From Stenotrophomonas sp. UBA2302 (GTDB taxonomy: Bacteria > Pseudomonadota > Gammaproteobacteria > Xanthomonadales > Xanthomonadaceae): a DNA stretch of 49,442 nucleotides. Every line of letters begins with the position of its first letter. Within the stretch, counting starts at the first letter, position 1. The notes under the pieces were generated by a model, which did not search any database, was not told the DNA's origin, and worked only from the letters and a program-made list of their open reading frames with translations. The stretch covers positions 1 to 49,442 of the forward strand of contig DDVW01000070.1 in NCBI GenBank assembly GCA_002345545.1. The letters run 5' to 3'. A program made the position numbers and the translations under genes. Positions 39,131 to 47,309 of this stretch are shown piece after piece.

Positions 39131-40540
39131 TCAGATCGCCTTGGAATAGGTCGCCGGTTGCTGCGGCGCCTTCAGATAGCGATCAAAGCACATGGCGATC
39201 AGCCGCAGCAGCGGGCGTCCCGGCGTTGTCGCCGACACCACGCCGTCCTGGATCTGGGCCAGATCGTCATCCACCAGCTGCTGCAGGGCACCGATCTCGG
39301 CGGCGAAGTCGCGTTCGAAATCCAGCCCGTAGGCGGCGGCCAGCGCGCGCCCATCGACGCGGCCATGGCACATCAGCTGCTGGATCAGTTCGGCACGCAG
39401 CAGGTCGTCCTGCGTCATTTCAAGCCCGCGCCATACCGGCAGCTTGCCGGCATCGATGTTGGCCTCCCAGCTCTTCAGATCACGCGGATTCTGGCTGTAG
39501 CTGTTGTCGATGCGGCTGATCGCACTGACACCCAGCCCCACCAGATCGCTGTCGGCATGGGTGGTGTAGCCCATGAAATTGCGGTGCAGCGAACCTTGCC
39601 GCTGCGCCCGCGACAGGTCCTCCTCCGGCAGGGCGAAGTGGTCCATGCCGATGTACTGGTAACCGGCGGCCGACAGGCGCTGCACCGCCAGCCCGAGCAA
39701 GGCCAGCTTCAGCTCCGGGCCGGGCAATTCGGCATCCACGATCTGCCGCTGCGCCTTGAACATCTGCGGCAGGTGCGCATAGCCGTAGATCGCCAGCCGG
39801 TCGGGGCGTACCTGCAGCACCGTGTCCAGCGTGCGCGCGAAACCTTCCAGCGTCTGCCGCGGCAGGCCGTAGATCAGATCGACATTCACCGAGCGCATGC
39901 CCGCATCGCGGCAGGCGTTGATGATCGCCAGGGTTTCATCCACGCCCTGGATGCGGTTGATCGCCTGCTGCACCTCCGGGTCGAAATCCTGTACCCCCAG
40001 GCTGGCGCGGTTGAAGCCCAGCCGTGCCAGCGCCCCGATGTCCTCGACACTGACCCAGCGCGGGTCCAGCTCGATGGAAAAATCCCGGTCAGCGCTTTCA
40101 CTGAAGTGGAAGTACCGGCCCAGGCCGGCCACCATCCGCTCCAGCTCCGAGGGTGCCAGGAAATTGGGCGTACCGCCGCCCAGATGCAGCTGGATCACCT
40201 CGCGCTCGGGCGTGAACAATGCGCCCACCCGCTCGGCTTCCTGCAGCAGCCGGTCGACATAGGGCTTGCCCTTGCTGCGGTCACGACTGATGACCCGGTT
40301 GCAGCCACAGTAGAAGCAGGGGCTGGTGCAATAAGGTACGTGCACATACAGCGACAGCAGCCGGGAAGAGGCATTGCTGCGCGCGATCGCCGCACGGAAC
40401 TGCTCCACGCCATAACCATCGTGGAAATGCGGTGCCGTCGGGTAGGAGGTGTAACGCGGGCCGGGGCGGTCATGGCGCCGCAGCAGCTCCGGATCGAACG
40501 TCCAGCCGAGCGGATTGGGCGATTTGGTGAGTGTGTCCAT
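39131..40540 (-). CDS. hemN: Oxygen-independent coproporphyrinogen III oxidase
   Basis: A 469-residue radical-SAM enzyme that makes protoporphyrinogen without oxygen. The N-terminal PGPRYTSYPTAPHF and the cluster motif YCTSPCFYCGCNR (CX3CX2C) are present, with GGGTPNF and the C-terminal HemN region (HADSDLVGLGVSAIS). The ATG at 40540 is chosen because the FNR-type box lies 35 bp upstream; there is no Shine-Dalgarno sequence before this ATG. It lies 111 bp after the haemoglobin gene in the same direction. It is expected to be induced at low oxygen. Confidence 0.95.
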   Translation of the reverse strand: MDTLTKSPNPLGWTFDPELLRRHDRPGPRYTSYPTAPHFHDGYGVEQFRAAIARSNASSRLLSLYVHVPYCTSPCFYCGCNRVISRDRSKGKPYVDRLLQEAERVGALFTPEREVIQLHLGGGTPNFLAPSELERMVAGLGRYFHFSESADRDFSIELDPRWVSVEDIGALARLGFNRASLGVQDFDPEVQQAINRIQGVDETLAIINACRDAGMRSVNVDLIYGLPRQTLEGFARTLDTVLQVRPDRLAIYGYAHLPQMFKAQRQIVDAELPGPELKLALLGLAVQRLSAAGYQYIGMDHFALPEEDLSRAQRQGSLHRNFMGYTTHADSDLVGLGVSAISRIDNSYSQNPRDLKSWEANIDAGKLPVWRGLEMTQDDLLRAELIQQLMCHGRVDGRALAAAYGLDFERDFAAEIGALQQLVDDDLAQIQDGVVSATTPGRPLLRLIAMCFDRYLKAPQQPATYSKAI

Positions 40541-40574
40541 GGGCAAAGCGTGCCGCAGGCCCACCGCCACCGCA

Positions 40575-40588
40575 TTGAGCAAGATCAA
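40575..40588. promoter_or_regulatory. FNR/Anr-type box upstream of hemN
   Basis: On the plus strand the site reads TTGAG-CAAG-ATCAA, one change from TTGAT-N4-ATCAA. Its centre is exactly 41.5 bp upstream of the A of the hemN ATG, the class II activator distance if transcription begins at the start codon. The -10 region there reads CACGCT, a weak match. Confidence 0.75.
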
Positions 40589-40651
40589 ACACATGGCGGT
40601 AACGGCGATGGCATCCGCCCCCGTTCAGCCGGCGGTGATTCCCGCAGCCGC

Positions 40652-41038
40652 TTACAGGAACGGGAAGGCCGGGGCGCGGTAGCGCCGCCAGATCGCGTTG
40701 GCGACCCGGTGCGCGGCGGCATCGGCCAGCTGCTGCATCGGTGGGTTGCCCAGTTCCGCGGTGGTCTGCTCGAACAGCTGCAGCCAGCGCTGGAACATCG
40801 CCCATTCCAGCCCCGGTATCGCCAGGTGCTTGGGCATGGGCGCGCCACGGAAGCGGGAGGTGCCGCGCAGCAGCGCCGACCAGAAATCCACCAGCAGCTG
40901 GATGTGGGCCTCCCAGTCATGCACCCGCGCGTCAAAAACCGGCCCGATCAGTGCATCTTCCTGCACCCGCGCATAGAAGCGCCGCACCAGTGCTTCAACG
41001 TCCTGCTCGGTACATATATCCGGACCCGGCCTTGTCAC
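40652..41038 (-). CDS. Group III truncated haemoglobin
   Basis: A 128-residue protein starting from GTG at 41038. The helical pattern EALVRRFYARVQEDALIGPVFDARV, WEAHIQLLVDFWSALL and PMPKHL with the proximal His matches group III (trHbP) truncated haemoglobins of proteobacteria. These bind oxygen or nitric oxide and are often expressed with microaerobic genes. AGGAGA 6 bp before this GTG fits a ribosome site; the frame upstream would run through the FNR box. It lies between hemN and the small membrane/CcoG-like pair. Confidence 0.87.
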   Translation of the reverse strand: MTRPGPDICTEQDVEALVRRFYARVQEDALIGPVFDARVHDWEAHIQLLVDFWSALLRGTSRFRGAPMPKHLAIPGLEWAMFQRWLQLFEQTTAELGNPPMQQLADAAAHRVANAIWRRYRAPAFPFL

Positions 41039-41071
41039 CACACTTCTCCTGCTGATGTTGCCTGTGCCGTC

Positions 41072-41113
41072 TTGATCAGAATCAAGGACGGAAAAAAACA
41101 CGCCGCCTAGCCT
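41072..41113 (+). promoter_or_regulatory. Class II FNR-dependent promoter
   Basis: TTGATCAGAATCAA at 41072-41085 is a perfect FNR/Anr box. For the plus strand, a centre at -41.5 predicts transcription from about 41120, and the -12 to -7 bases (41108-41113) read TAGCCT, keeping the key T, A and T of the -10 box. Hence it should drive the genes at 41198 and 41482. For the minus strand, the predicted start would fall at the haemoglobin ribosome site, so it fits that gene less well, though a role there remains possible. Confidence 0.82.
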
Positions 41114-41197
41114 TGCACACTGGCATCCCACGTGTGCCCGACGGCTGTGCGCGTCGTGCGCATTTTATTCCCTTACGCAGCTCCACTGGATTACGCG

Positions 41198-41485
41198 ATG
41201 AACCTTCCCGACACGCCCGCAGCCACCACGCCCCATCCGCTGGTCCGGACGCTGGGCGCGGTGCTGTGGCCAAGTTTCTTTGCCGCCGCGGCCATGGCAT
41301 CGGGCATGTTCGCCTTCTGGGACCCGCTCGAGCTGCAGCGGATCGGCTTCCCCTCGCTGAGCCTGAGCCGCGGCCAAGGCTACACCCTGGGATTTTTCTG
41401 CCTGTGGCTGGGCACGCTCTGCGCCTGCGGGGTCACCGCCCTGCTGCTGCGACCCTCACGCGCGGTAGAGGAGCCCTACGAATGA
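41198..41485 (+). CDS. Small two-helix membrane protein, coupled to CcoG-like gene
   Basis: A 95-residue protein with two predicted transmembrane helices (about 20-40 and 62-82). It begins MNLPDTPAATTPHPLVRTLG. The WDPLELQRIGFPSLSLSRGQGYTLGFF stretch lies between them. No named domain is recognised. Its stop overlaps the start of the CcoG-like gene by ATGA, and it is the first gene downstream of the FNR promoter, so it probably works in the same membrane process, such as cytochrome oxidase assembly; this is inferred from position only. Confidence 0.75.
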   Translation: MNLPDTPAATTPHPLVRTLGAVLWPSFFAAAAMASGMFAFWDPLELQRIGFPSLSLSRGQGYTLGFFCLWLGTLCACGVTALLLRPSRAVEEPYE

Positions 41486-42543
41486 GTGCTGCCCTGCCTG
41501 CCACCAGACAGCGCGCGTGGGCACGTGGGGCCGCCGCCGTCCTCATGCTCGGCCTGTTCTACACCCTCCCGTGGCTGAGCTGGAACGGGCAGCCGCTGTT
41601 CCTGCTGGATATCGGCACCCGGCAGTTCCATGTGTTCGGCCTGTCCGTGCAGCCCGAGCAGTCGCTGTTCCTGTTGTGGTTGGGGCTGGGTCTGGCGGCG
41701 GTCCTGTGCCTGGTGACCGTGCTCTATGGCCGCCTCTGGTGCGGATACGCCTGCCCGCAGAGCGTGCTGAGCCGGCTGTTCCGCAGTCTGGAGCGGATCA
41801 CCCGCTTCGACGGTGCGCTGCAACCGTTGGCGGCTCCTCTCAGGCACGGCCTCTGGGGGGCTATCGCCCTGTGGACCGGAATCAGCTTCGTCGGTTATTT
41901 CACGCCCATCAACGGTCTGGTCGCCAATCTGGCCGGGTTTTCGCTTGGCGGCTGGGAATCCTTCTGGATCGGCTTCTACGCGCTGGCCACCTGGGCCAAT
42001 GTGCTGTTCCTGCATGAGCAGGTCTGCACCACCCTGTGCCCCTATGCGCGGGTGCAGGGCTTTCTCGGCGATGCCTGCACGCCTTCGATCCAGTACAACG
42101 CGCCGCGCGGTGAACCCCGGGGGGCACGCCCGGAGGTGATCCCAAGCGTGCTGGAGCGCCCACGCGGCCTGCTCGATCCGGACACCGCGCGCGATTACGT
42201 CTTCCGCGCCGCCCATCCCGCCATCGCCGGTGCCCTGCCCAACTTCTCGGCCATGCACCTGGGTGACTGTGTTGACTGCAACGCCTGCGTCAGCGCCTGC
42301 CCGATCGGCCTGGATATCCGCAACGGGCCTGCCGGCGACTGCATCGAGTGCAGCGCCTGCATCGACGCCTGTGATGACACGATGCAGCGCCTCCGCTTTC
42401 CTGCCGGGCTCATCCGCCGCACCCGCACGGCAACGGAAGCCAGCGGTGATCGCAGCTCGCTCCGCATCAAGCCCCTGCTGTTCGCCAGCCTTGCAGCCGC
42501 TTTCCTGGTGCTGGCGCTGGTCAGCGCACACGGCCTGGGTTGA
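41482..42543 (+). CDS. CcoG/FixG-like ferredoxin, short form
   Basis: A 353-residue membrane iron-sulfur protein. About five membrane helices carry WCGYACPQSV and CTTLCPYARVQGF; two 4Fe-4S motifs follow, CVDCNACVSACP and CIECSACIDAC. This is the CcoG/RdxA/FixG core, which reduces copper for cbb3-type cytochrome oxidase assembly. It ends just after a last transmembrane helix and lacks the FixG C-terminal immunoglobulin-like domain present in the usual 470-residue proteins. No ccoNOPQ genes lie in the window. It is translationally coupled to the small membrane gene and sits under the FNR promoter. Confidence 0.88.
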   Translation: MSAALPATRQRAWARGAAAVLMLGLFYTLPWLSWNGQPLFLLDIGTRQFHVFGLSVQPEQSLFLLWLGLGLAAVLCLVTVLYGRLWCGYACPQSVLSRLFRSLERITRFDGALQPLAAPLRHGLWGAIALWTGISFVGYFTPINGLVANLAGFSLGGWESFWIGFYALATWANVLFLHEQVCTTLCPYARVQGFLGDACTPSIQYNAPRGEPRGARPEVIPSVLERPRGLLDPDTARDYVFRAAHPAIAGALPNFSAMHLGDCVDCNACVSACPIGLDIRNGPAGDCIECSACIDACDDTMQRLRFPAGLIRRTRTATEASGDRSSLRIKPLLFASLAAAFLVLALVSAHGLG

Positions 42544-42627
42544 GCAGGCCGGCTTTCCTGTCGACAAAGACAGGAAGTTGCCCGTCAACCCGACTGGCCA
42601 GCTCCCGGAACCATACTGCCCCGCAGA

Positions 42628-42924
42628 TCAGCGCGGGGAGTCGACCTTTTCCAGCCGGATTCCCAACGGCCCCTGCAGTGCGCCGTCCCCGGCCAGGGTG
42701 AAGTCCAGCGCAGTGCCATCCGGCAGCTGCAGCTCCAGCCTTTCTCCATCACGGGTGTAGTCCAGCACCTGCGACGTCCCCATGACCTCGACCGTCACCG
42801 TGCCATTGGACTGGAAGTGGTAACGGCTTGCCCCCATCGCGTCGGCCCAGGTGCCATCCATCCCCTTGCCGCACGCCGACAACAGGCACAGCAATGCAAT
42901 TGCCAGCAGTTTCCTCAACGGCAT
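42628..42924 (-). CDS. Small lipoprotein, function unknown
   Basis: A 98-residue protein with a lipoprotein signal ending LLSAC (Cys about 18). The mature part GTWADAMGASRYHFQSNGTVTVEVMG looks like a small beta-barrel, lipocalin-like fold in which a substance-by-concentration style pattern W-D-G-Y-F repeats. I recognise no named family with certainty. It follows the CcoG-like gene convergently; a hairpin TTCCTGTC-N6-GACAGGAA lies at 42555-42576 between them. Confidence 0.65.
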   Translation of the reverse strand: MPLRKLLAIALLCLLSACGKGMDGTWADAMGASRYHFQSNGTVTVEVMGTSQVLDYTRDGERLELQLPDGTALDFTLAGDGALQGPLGIRLEKVDSPR

Positions 42925-42963
42925 TGCCCCTCCAGCGGTATGCGGCGATGGAAGTTTCCCATA

Positions 42964-44175
42964 TCAGCGTTCGCCGCCGTCGGCCGGTACCGGCGGTGAC
43001 GGCAACACGCTTGACGGTGCCGCGTCTCGCGCCAGCCCCCAGGCAAACATCGCACCGGCACCGAGGGTGAGCAGCGCGCCAATACCGAAGGCGCTGGCCA
43101 GGCCAAGGCGCGAGGCGATCACTCCGGCCACCAGCATGCCCACGCCGATGCCGACATCCAGTGCCGAGAAATAGGTCGCCACGGCCGTACCCCGCTGCGC
43201 ATGGCTGCCCAGGTTGACCATCATCGTCTGGTAGGCCGGGTAGACCACACCGAAACCGAAGCCGGCAAGCAACCCGGCGAGGTAATACAGCAGCGAACCG
43301 CCGGCCAGCGCCATCAGGCCCAGCCCGAGGATGATCGCGGCCGTGCCGCAGTTGGTGGTCAATACCACCCTGCCGCTGTCGATCAGGCGTCCGGAAAAAC
43401 CCCGCGACACCATCATCCCCACCGCCATCAGGGTGAAGAAGACACCGGTATTGGTCACGCCCAGCTGCTTGCCGTAGATCGCCGCGAACGCCAGCAGCAT
43501 GCCGTAACCGAGTCCGATCACCGCCAGGTTCAAGGCCAGCGGTATGCCACGCACCAGCAGGAAGCGGTCCAGTGACAGCACCGTGGCAGGCTGGCGGCGT
43601 TGCTTGCGGGGCGAGTGCACCAGACTGGCAACCAGCAGCCCGGCCACGCCAGCACCGATCGCCGCCTGGAAAACCAGCTCGAACGGATAGTGATCCATCA
43701 GCCACAGGCCGAACATCGGCCCCAGCGCCATCGCCAGGCTGCTCATCAACCCGAAAAAGCCGATGCCCTCGCCGCGACGCACCGAGGGAATGATGTCGAT
43801 CGCCTGGGTGTTGGCGGCGGTACTGAGCACCGCGAAGGTCAGGCCGATGCCCAGACGCACGATCACGAACGCCAGCACGGTGTGCGCCAGCAGATAGCCG
43901 GAGGTGAACAGCACATAGGCCGCCAGCGCCGCCAGATAGGCATGCTTGGCATTGAAGCGGTCGACGATGAAACCGGAGAACGGCCGCACCAGCAGCGCGG
44001 CAATCACATAGCTGGACAGGATGCCGCCCACGGTCGCCTCACCGATCCGCAGCTGCTCCACCAGATGGAACGGCAACGTCGGCATCGACACATAGAACGA
44101 CATGCCCAGCAGGAAGTTGGCGATACAGGCCAACATGAAACCCGGTGTCCACAGGACAGGTTTTTGCTTGGTCAT
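42964..44175 (-). CDS. MFS transporter
   Basis: A 403-residue protein with 12 predicted membrane helices and major facilitator patterns, for example SFYVSMPTLPFHLVEQLRIGEATVGGILSSYVIAALLVRPFSGFIVDRFNAK and the second-half motif VYPAYQTMMVNLGSHAQRGTAVATYFSALDVGIG. It resembles the arabinose-efflux-like drug and metabolite exporters; substrate is unknown. It lies 39 bp after the small lipoprotein gene on the same strand and is divergent from the esterase. Confidence 0.85.
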   Translation of the reverse strand: MTKQKPVLWTPGFMLACIANFLLGMSFYVSMPTLPFHLVEQLRIGEATVGGILSSYVIAALLVRPFSGFIVDRFNAKHAYLAALAAYVLFTSGYLLAHTVLAFVIVRLGIGLTFAVLSTAANTQAIDIIPSVRRGEGIGFFGLMSSLAMALGPMFGLWLMDHYPFELVFQAAIGAGVAGLLVASLVHSPRKQRRQPATVLSLDRFLLVRGIPLALNLAVIGLGYGMLLAFAAIYGKQLGVTNTGVFFTLMAVGMMVSRGFSGRLIDSGRVVLTTNCGTAAIILGLGLMALAGGSLLYYLAGLLAGFGFGVVYPAYQTMMVNLGSHAQRGTAVATYFSALDVGIGVGMLVAGVIASRLGLASAFGIGALLTLGAGAMFAWGLARDAAPSSVLPSPPVPADGGER

Positions 44176-44323
44176 ATTCGGTCGATTATAACAAGTGCTG
44201 TATGAGCTCCCCCGGAACAGCCATACCTGCGCGGTACTGTCCGGTAGGGGAGCGGCGTATTGGTTCCCGCAACGGCGGCGCTACAACTATGCTTCCCGGC
44301 AACTGCACTGCCGGAGCCCGGCG

Positions 44324-45103
44324 ATGACGCGCCTGCTGTTGCTGTTCGCACTGCTGCTTGCCTCCGGATGCACCCACATGACCGCCACCGGCCACGGCCA
44401 TTTCCAGGCACGCTCGCTGCAATTCGAAGGCCGGCTGTTCCGCTACCAGGTCTTCGTGCCGGCCCGGCGCGATCCCGCGGGTACGCCCATCGTGCTGTTC
44501 CTGCATGGCTCCGGCGAGCGCGGTGACGATGGCCGCCGGCAATTGCAGGCCGGGCTTGGCCCGTGGCTGCAGGAAACCGCCGGCAGCTTCCCTGCACTGG
44601 TGGTGCTGCCGCAGGTTCCCGAAGGCGAGGAGTGGCTGGGCCGCAATGCACGCATGGCCCTGGCCGCTCTGGATGCCGCGATGGCCGAGTTCGACGCCGA
44701 TCCACAACGCACCTATCTCACCGGCATGTCGATGGGCGGTTATGGCACCTGGGAGCTGGCGTTGCTGCAGCCACAGCGGTTCGCTGCCCTGGTGCCGGTG
44801 TGTGCGGCGATCCTCCCGCCGCATGGGCGGCGCTCCAGCCTGCGGGTGGCACAGGTGGCCGATGAAGCCGATCCCTATACCGCGGTGGTGACACGGCTGC
44901 ACGAGGTACCGGTCTGGATGTTCCATGGGGCCGACGACGCGGTGGTTTCTCCGGAGGATGCGCGGCAGCTGCACCAGGCCGCGCTCCGGAGCGGGGCCAA
45001 CCTGCGCTATACCGAGTTCCCCGGCGTCAACCACAACGCCTGGGACCCGACCTATCGCAACCCGGCGATGTGGCGCTGGCTGTTCCAGCAGCGCCGTGAC
45101 TGA
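44324..45103 (+). CDS. Lipoprotein alpha/beta hydrolase (esterase)
   Basis: A 259-residue lipoprotein; the signal ends in LASGC. It has an alpha/beta hydrolase core: VLFLHGSGERGDDGRRQL as oxyanion region, nucleophile in YLTGMSMGGYGTWELAL, Asp in MFHGADDAVVSPEDA and His in GVNHNAWD. This resembles the dienelactone-hydrolase/esterase-D-like group with the HGSGERGD signature seen in polyhydroxyalkanoate or feruloyl-type esterases. Substrate unknown. The ATG at 44324 gives a proper lipoprotein signal. It is divergent from the MFS gene across 148 bp. Confidence 0.85.
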   Translation: MTRLLLLFALLLASGCTHMTATGHGHFQARSLQFEGRLFRYQVFVPARRDPAGTPIVLFLHGSGERGDDGRRQLQAGLGPWLQETAGSFPALVVLPQVPEGEEWLGRNARMALAALDAAMAEFDADPQRTYLTGMSMGGYGTWELALLQPQRFAALVPVCAAILPPHGRRSSLRVAQVADEADPYTAVVTRLHEVPVWMFHGADDAVVSPEDARQLHQAALRSGANLRYTEFPGVNHNAWDPTYRNPAMWRWLFQQRRD

Positions 45104-45149
45104 AAACCGGTGCCATCGCCATCCGGACAAGGGCGCGGCAGACAGCGGC

Positions 45150-45785
45150 TCAGTTGACGCCGCGGATGGCCAGCGTCAAGGCCAGCACGCTCAGGATCGC
45201 GGCGATGGTGCCATCCAGCACCCGCCAGGTGGCAGGACGGGTGAACAGCGGCGCCAGCATGCGCGCCCCCAGCCCCTGCAGCGTCAGCCAGGTGGCACTG
45301 GCGGTCACCACGCCGGCGGCAAAGGCCATGCGCTGGTTGCCGAAATTCTCGGCGATCGAGCCGATCACCATCATGTCCAGCCAGAAGTGTGGATTGATGA
45401 TGGAAAAACCCGCCGCCGCCATCAGTGCGGTGCGCAATGACTGCTCGGCGTTGTCGTCCAGCTGCATGCCGCCACCACCGATGACCGCCCGCCGCGCCGA
45501 CTGCAATGCATACCAGCCCAGGAATGCCACGCCGCCCCACAGCAGCACCGTGGTCAGCCACGGCAACTGGTCGGTGAGCGTGCGCAGGCCGGCCACGCTG
45601 GCGAAGATGAAGCTGGCGTCGATGACAAAACAGGTGGCGATGATCGGAATCACGTGCTGCCGCATGATGCCCTGGCGCAGGATGAATGCACTTTGTGCGC
45701 CGACGATGGCGAACAGGCCGATGCCGATACCGGCACCACTGAGCCAGGCATTGGTGGCCGCCTGGGTGGAAATAACCGAAAACAT
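45150..45785 (-). CDS. argO: LysE/ArgO-family amino-acid exporter
   Basis: A 211-residue membrane protein with about six helices, matching LysE/ArgO exporters of arginine and lysine. Motifs are GIGIGLFAIVGAQSAFILRQGI, VIDASFIFASVAG and FSIINPHFWLDMMVIGS. The start at 45785 (MFSVISTQAATNAWLSGAGIGIGLF) is favoured over longer in-frame starts without homology. It is divergent from an ArgP/LysG-type regulator across 136 bp, the arrangement known for these exporters. Confidence 0.88.
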   Translation of the reverse strand: MFSVISTQAATNAWLSGAGIGIGLFAIVGAQSAFILRQGIMRQHVIPIIATCFVIDASFIFASVAGLRTLTDQLPWLTTVLLWGGVAFLGWYALQSARRAVIGGGGMQLDDNAEQSLRTALMAAAGFSIINPHFWLDMMVIGSIAENFGNQRMAFAAGVVTASATWLTLQGLGARMLAPLFTRPATWRVLDGTIAAILSVLALTLAIRGVN

Positions 45786-45921
45786 GGAAAAAACCGCCTT
45801 GCTGCATGGGGAAAGCCGTGGCGGGGACGCACACCGCACTGGCTGAATGCGCACATTGTCGCAGCGCAACATCAAGAAACACAGCTAAACTTCGTTAACC
45901 ATCTTTAGCAGAACTTAATAG

Positions 45922-46827
45922 ATGCGCATCGACCACGCCCAGCTGCGGGCTTTGGCCGCAGTCATCCGCGAAGGCAGCTTCGAACGTGCCGCACTGTCGC
46001 TCAATGTCACCGCCTCGGCGATCTCGCAGAGGATCAAGGCGCTGGAGGAACGCGTCGGCAAGCTGCTGGTCAAGCGCTCGATTCCTGCCGTCGCCACCAC
46101 CGAGGGCCAGGTGCTGGTGCAGCTGGCCGAGCAGACCGCGCTGCTCGAACGCGACGCCTTCGAGCGGATCGGCCTGTCGGACAATCACCTGCCCCGGGCC
46201 AGCATCGCCGTGGCGGTCAACCACGACAGCATGGAAACCTGGTTTCCCGAGGCGGTGCTGGCCTTCTCGCGCAGCACCAGCACCACGCTGGACCTGCATA
46301 CCGAAGACCAGGACCACACTGTCGCCCTGTTGCGCCAGGGCGCTGTGCTCGGTGCGGTCACCACCCTGTCCGAACCGGTGCAGGGCTGCCAGATCCACGC
46401 CCTGGGCAGCATCCGCTACGCCGCCACCTGCACCCCGGAGTTCCATGCGCGCTATTTCGCCAAGGGGGTGAATGCGCAATCACTGGCGCAGGCACCGGTG
46501 CTGGTGTTCAACCGCAAGGACGACATGCAGGCGCGCTACGCACGGCGGCTGGCCGGCGTCGAGCACCCGCTGGACGCCCCCACCTGGTGGATTCCCTCCA
46601 CCCGCGCCTTCGTGCACGCCAATCTGGGCGGCCTGGGCTGGACCATGAATCCACTGCCACTGGTGCGCCGGCATCTGGAAAGCGGGCGGCTGGTCTACGT
46701 CAAAACCCATGCATGGGAAGACGTGCCGCTCTACTGGCAGCACTGGAAGGGTGAGGTGAACAGCATGGCGCTGCTCACCCGTGCCGTGCTGCAGGCCTCG
46801 ACACTGCTGGTGCGCAAGCGCAAGTAG
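45922..46827 (+). CDS. argP: ArgP/LysG-type LysR regulator
   Basis: A 301-residue LysR-family regulator. The N-terminal helix-turn-helix is LRALAAVIREGSFERAALSLNVTASAISQRIKALEERVGKLLVKR; the rest is the effector-binding domain. ArgP and LysG activate the exporter gene argO/lysE with arginine or lysine as effector. The divergent exporter 136 bp away supports this role. AACTTAATAG lies right before the ATG, an AT-rich stretch suited to a LysR promoter and autoregulation. Downstream is a 482 bp region with a truncated gene remnant. Confidence 0.9.
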   Translation: MRIDHAQLRALAAVIREGSFERAALSLNVTASAISQRIKALEERVGKLLVKRSIPAVATTEGQVLVQLAEQTALLERDAFERIGLSDNHLPRASIAVAVNHDSMETWFPEAVLAFSRSTSTTLDLHTEDQDHTVALLRQGAVLGAVTTLSEPVQGCQIHALGSIRYAATCTPEFHARYFAKGVNAQSLAQAPVLVFNRKDDMQARYARRLAGVEHPLDAPTWWIPSTRAFVHANLGGLGWTMNPLPLVRRHLESGRLVYVKTHAWEDVPLYWQHWKGEVNSMALLTRAVLQASTLLVRKRK

Positions 46828-46923
46828 CAGCCTGCTTCCCGATCGATGCACGCCTTCATCGCCTGCCGCCACATACGCAGGATTGCGATGCCTCCCGTAG
46901 CGGTGGTTTGCAACGACGCCGGC

Positions 46924-47253
46924 TCAGTCGAAATACAGCGCCAGTCCGATGCCGCCCTGCCAGTCACTGCTCGCCGCATCCAGCCCGCGCAGGAAGGAGG
47001 CATCCAGCTGCAACCGCGAAGTGGCCATCCAGGCTACACCGGCACCGGCCGCACGCATGTGCTGGGCACCGGTACCGTAACCGGCCTCGACGTAGGCCGA
47101 AACCTCTTCGCCAAGTGGAAAACCGTAACTGGGCGAGAACAGCCAGCCACTGCCAGCGTCCCCCCATTGCCGGTCGCCATACAGCGCAGGATGGCTCCAG
47201 CTGTCGGTACCGCGCTTTACAGAAGCGCTGCGATGACCTAGGCACCGTGCCCG
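46924..47253 (-). pseudogene. Remnant of an outer-membrane beta-barrel protein, 5' end missing
   Basis: The minus strand here has 109 open codons between an upstream TAG and a final TGA but no ATG, GTG or TTG suitable as a start before residue 60. The translation shows alternating beta-strand patterns: SPSYGFPLGEEVSAYVEAGYG, GAGVAWMATSRLQLDASFL, then GGIGLALYFD, with an aromatic end, like the last strands of a transporter-type outer-membrane protein. Only the C-terminal third of such a protein is left; the part upstream is cut off near the carboxypeptidase gene. I infer decay or deletion of a once complete gene. Confidence 0.6.
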
Positions 47254-47309
47254 CTAGGCTTCGCCCCCGCTCTCCGGCAAGATCGCGCTCAAACCGCAGC
47301 CACGATCAT

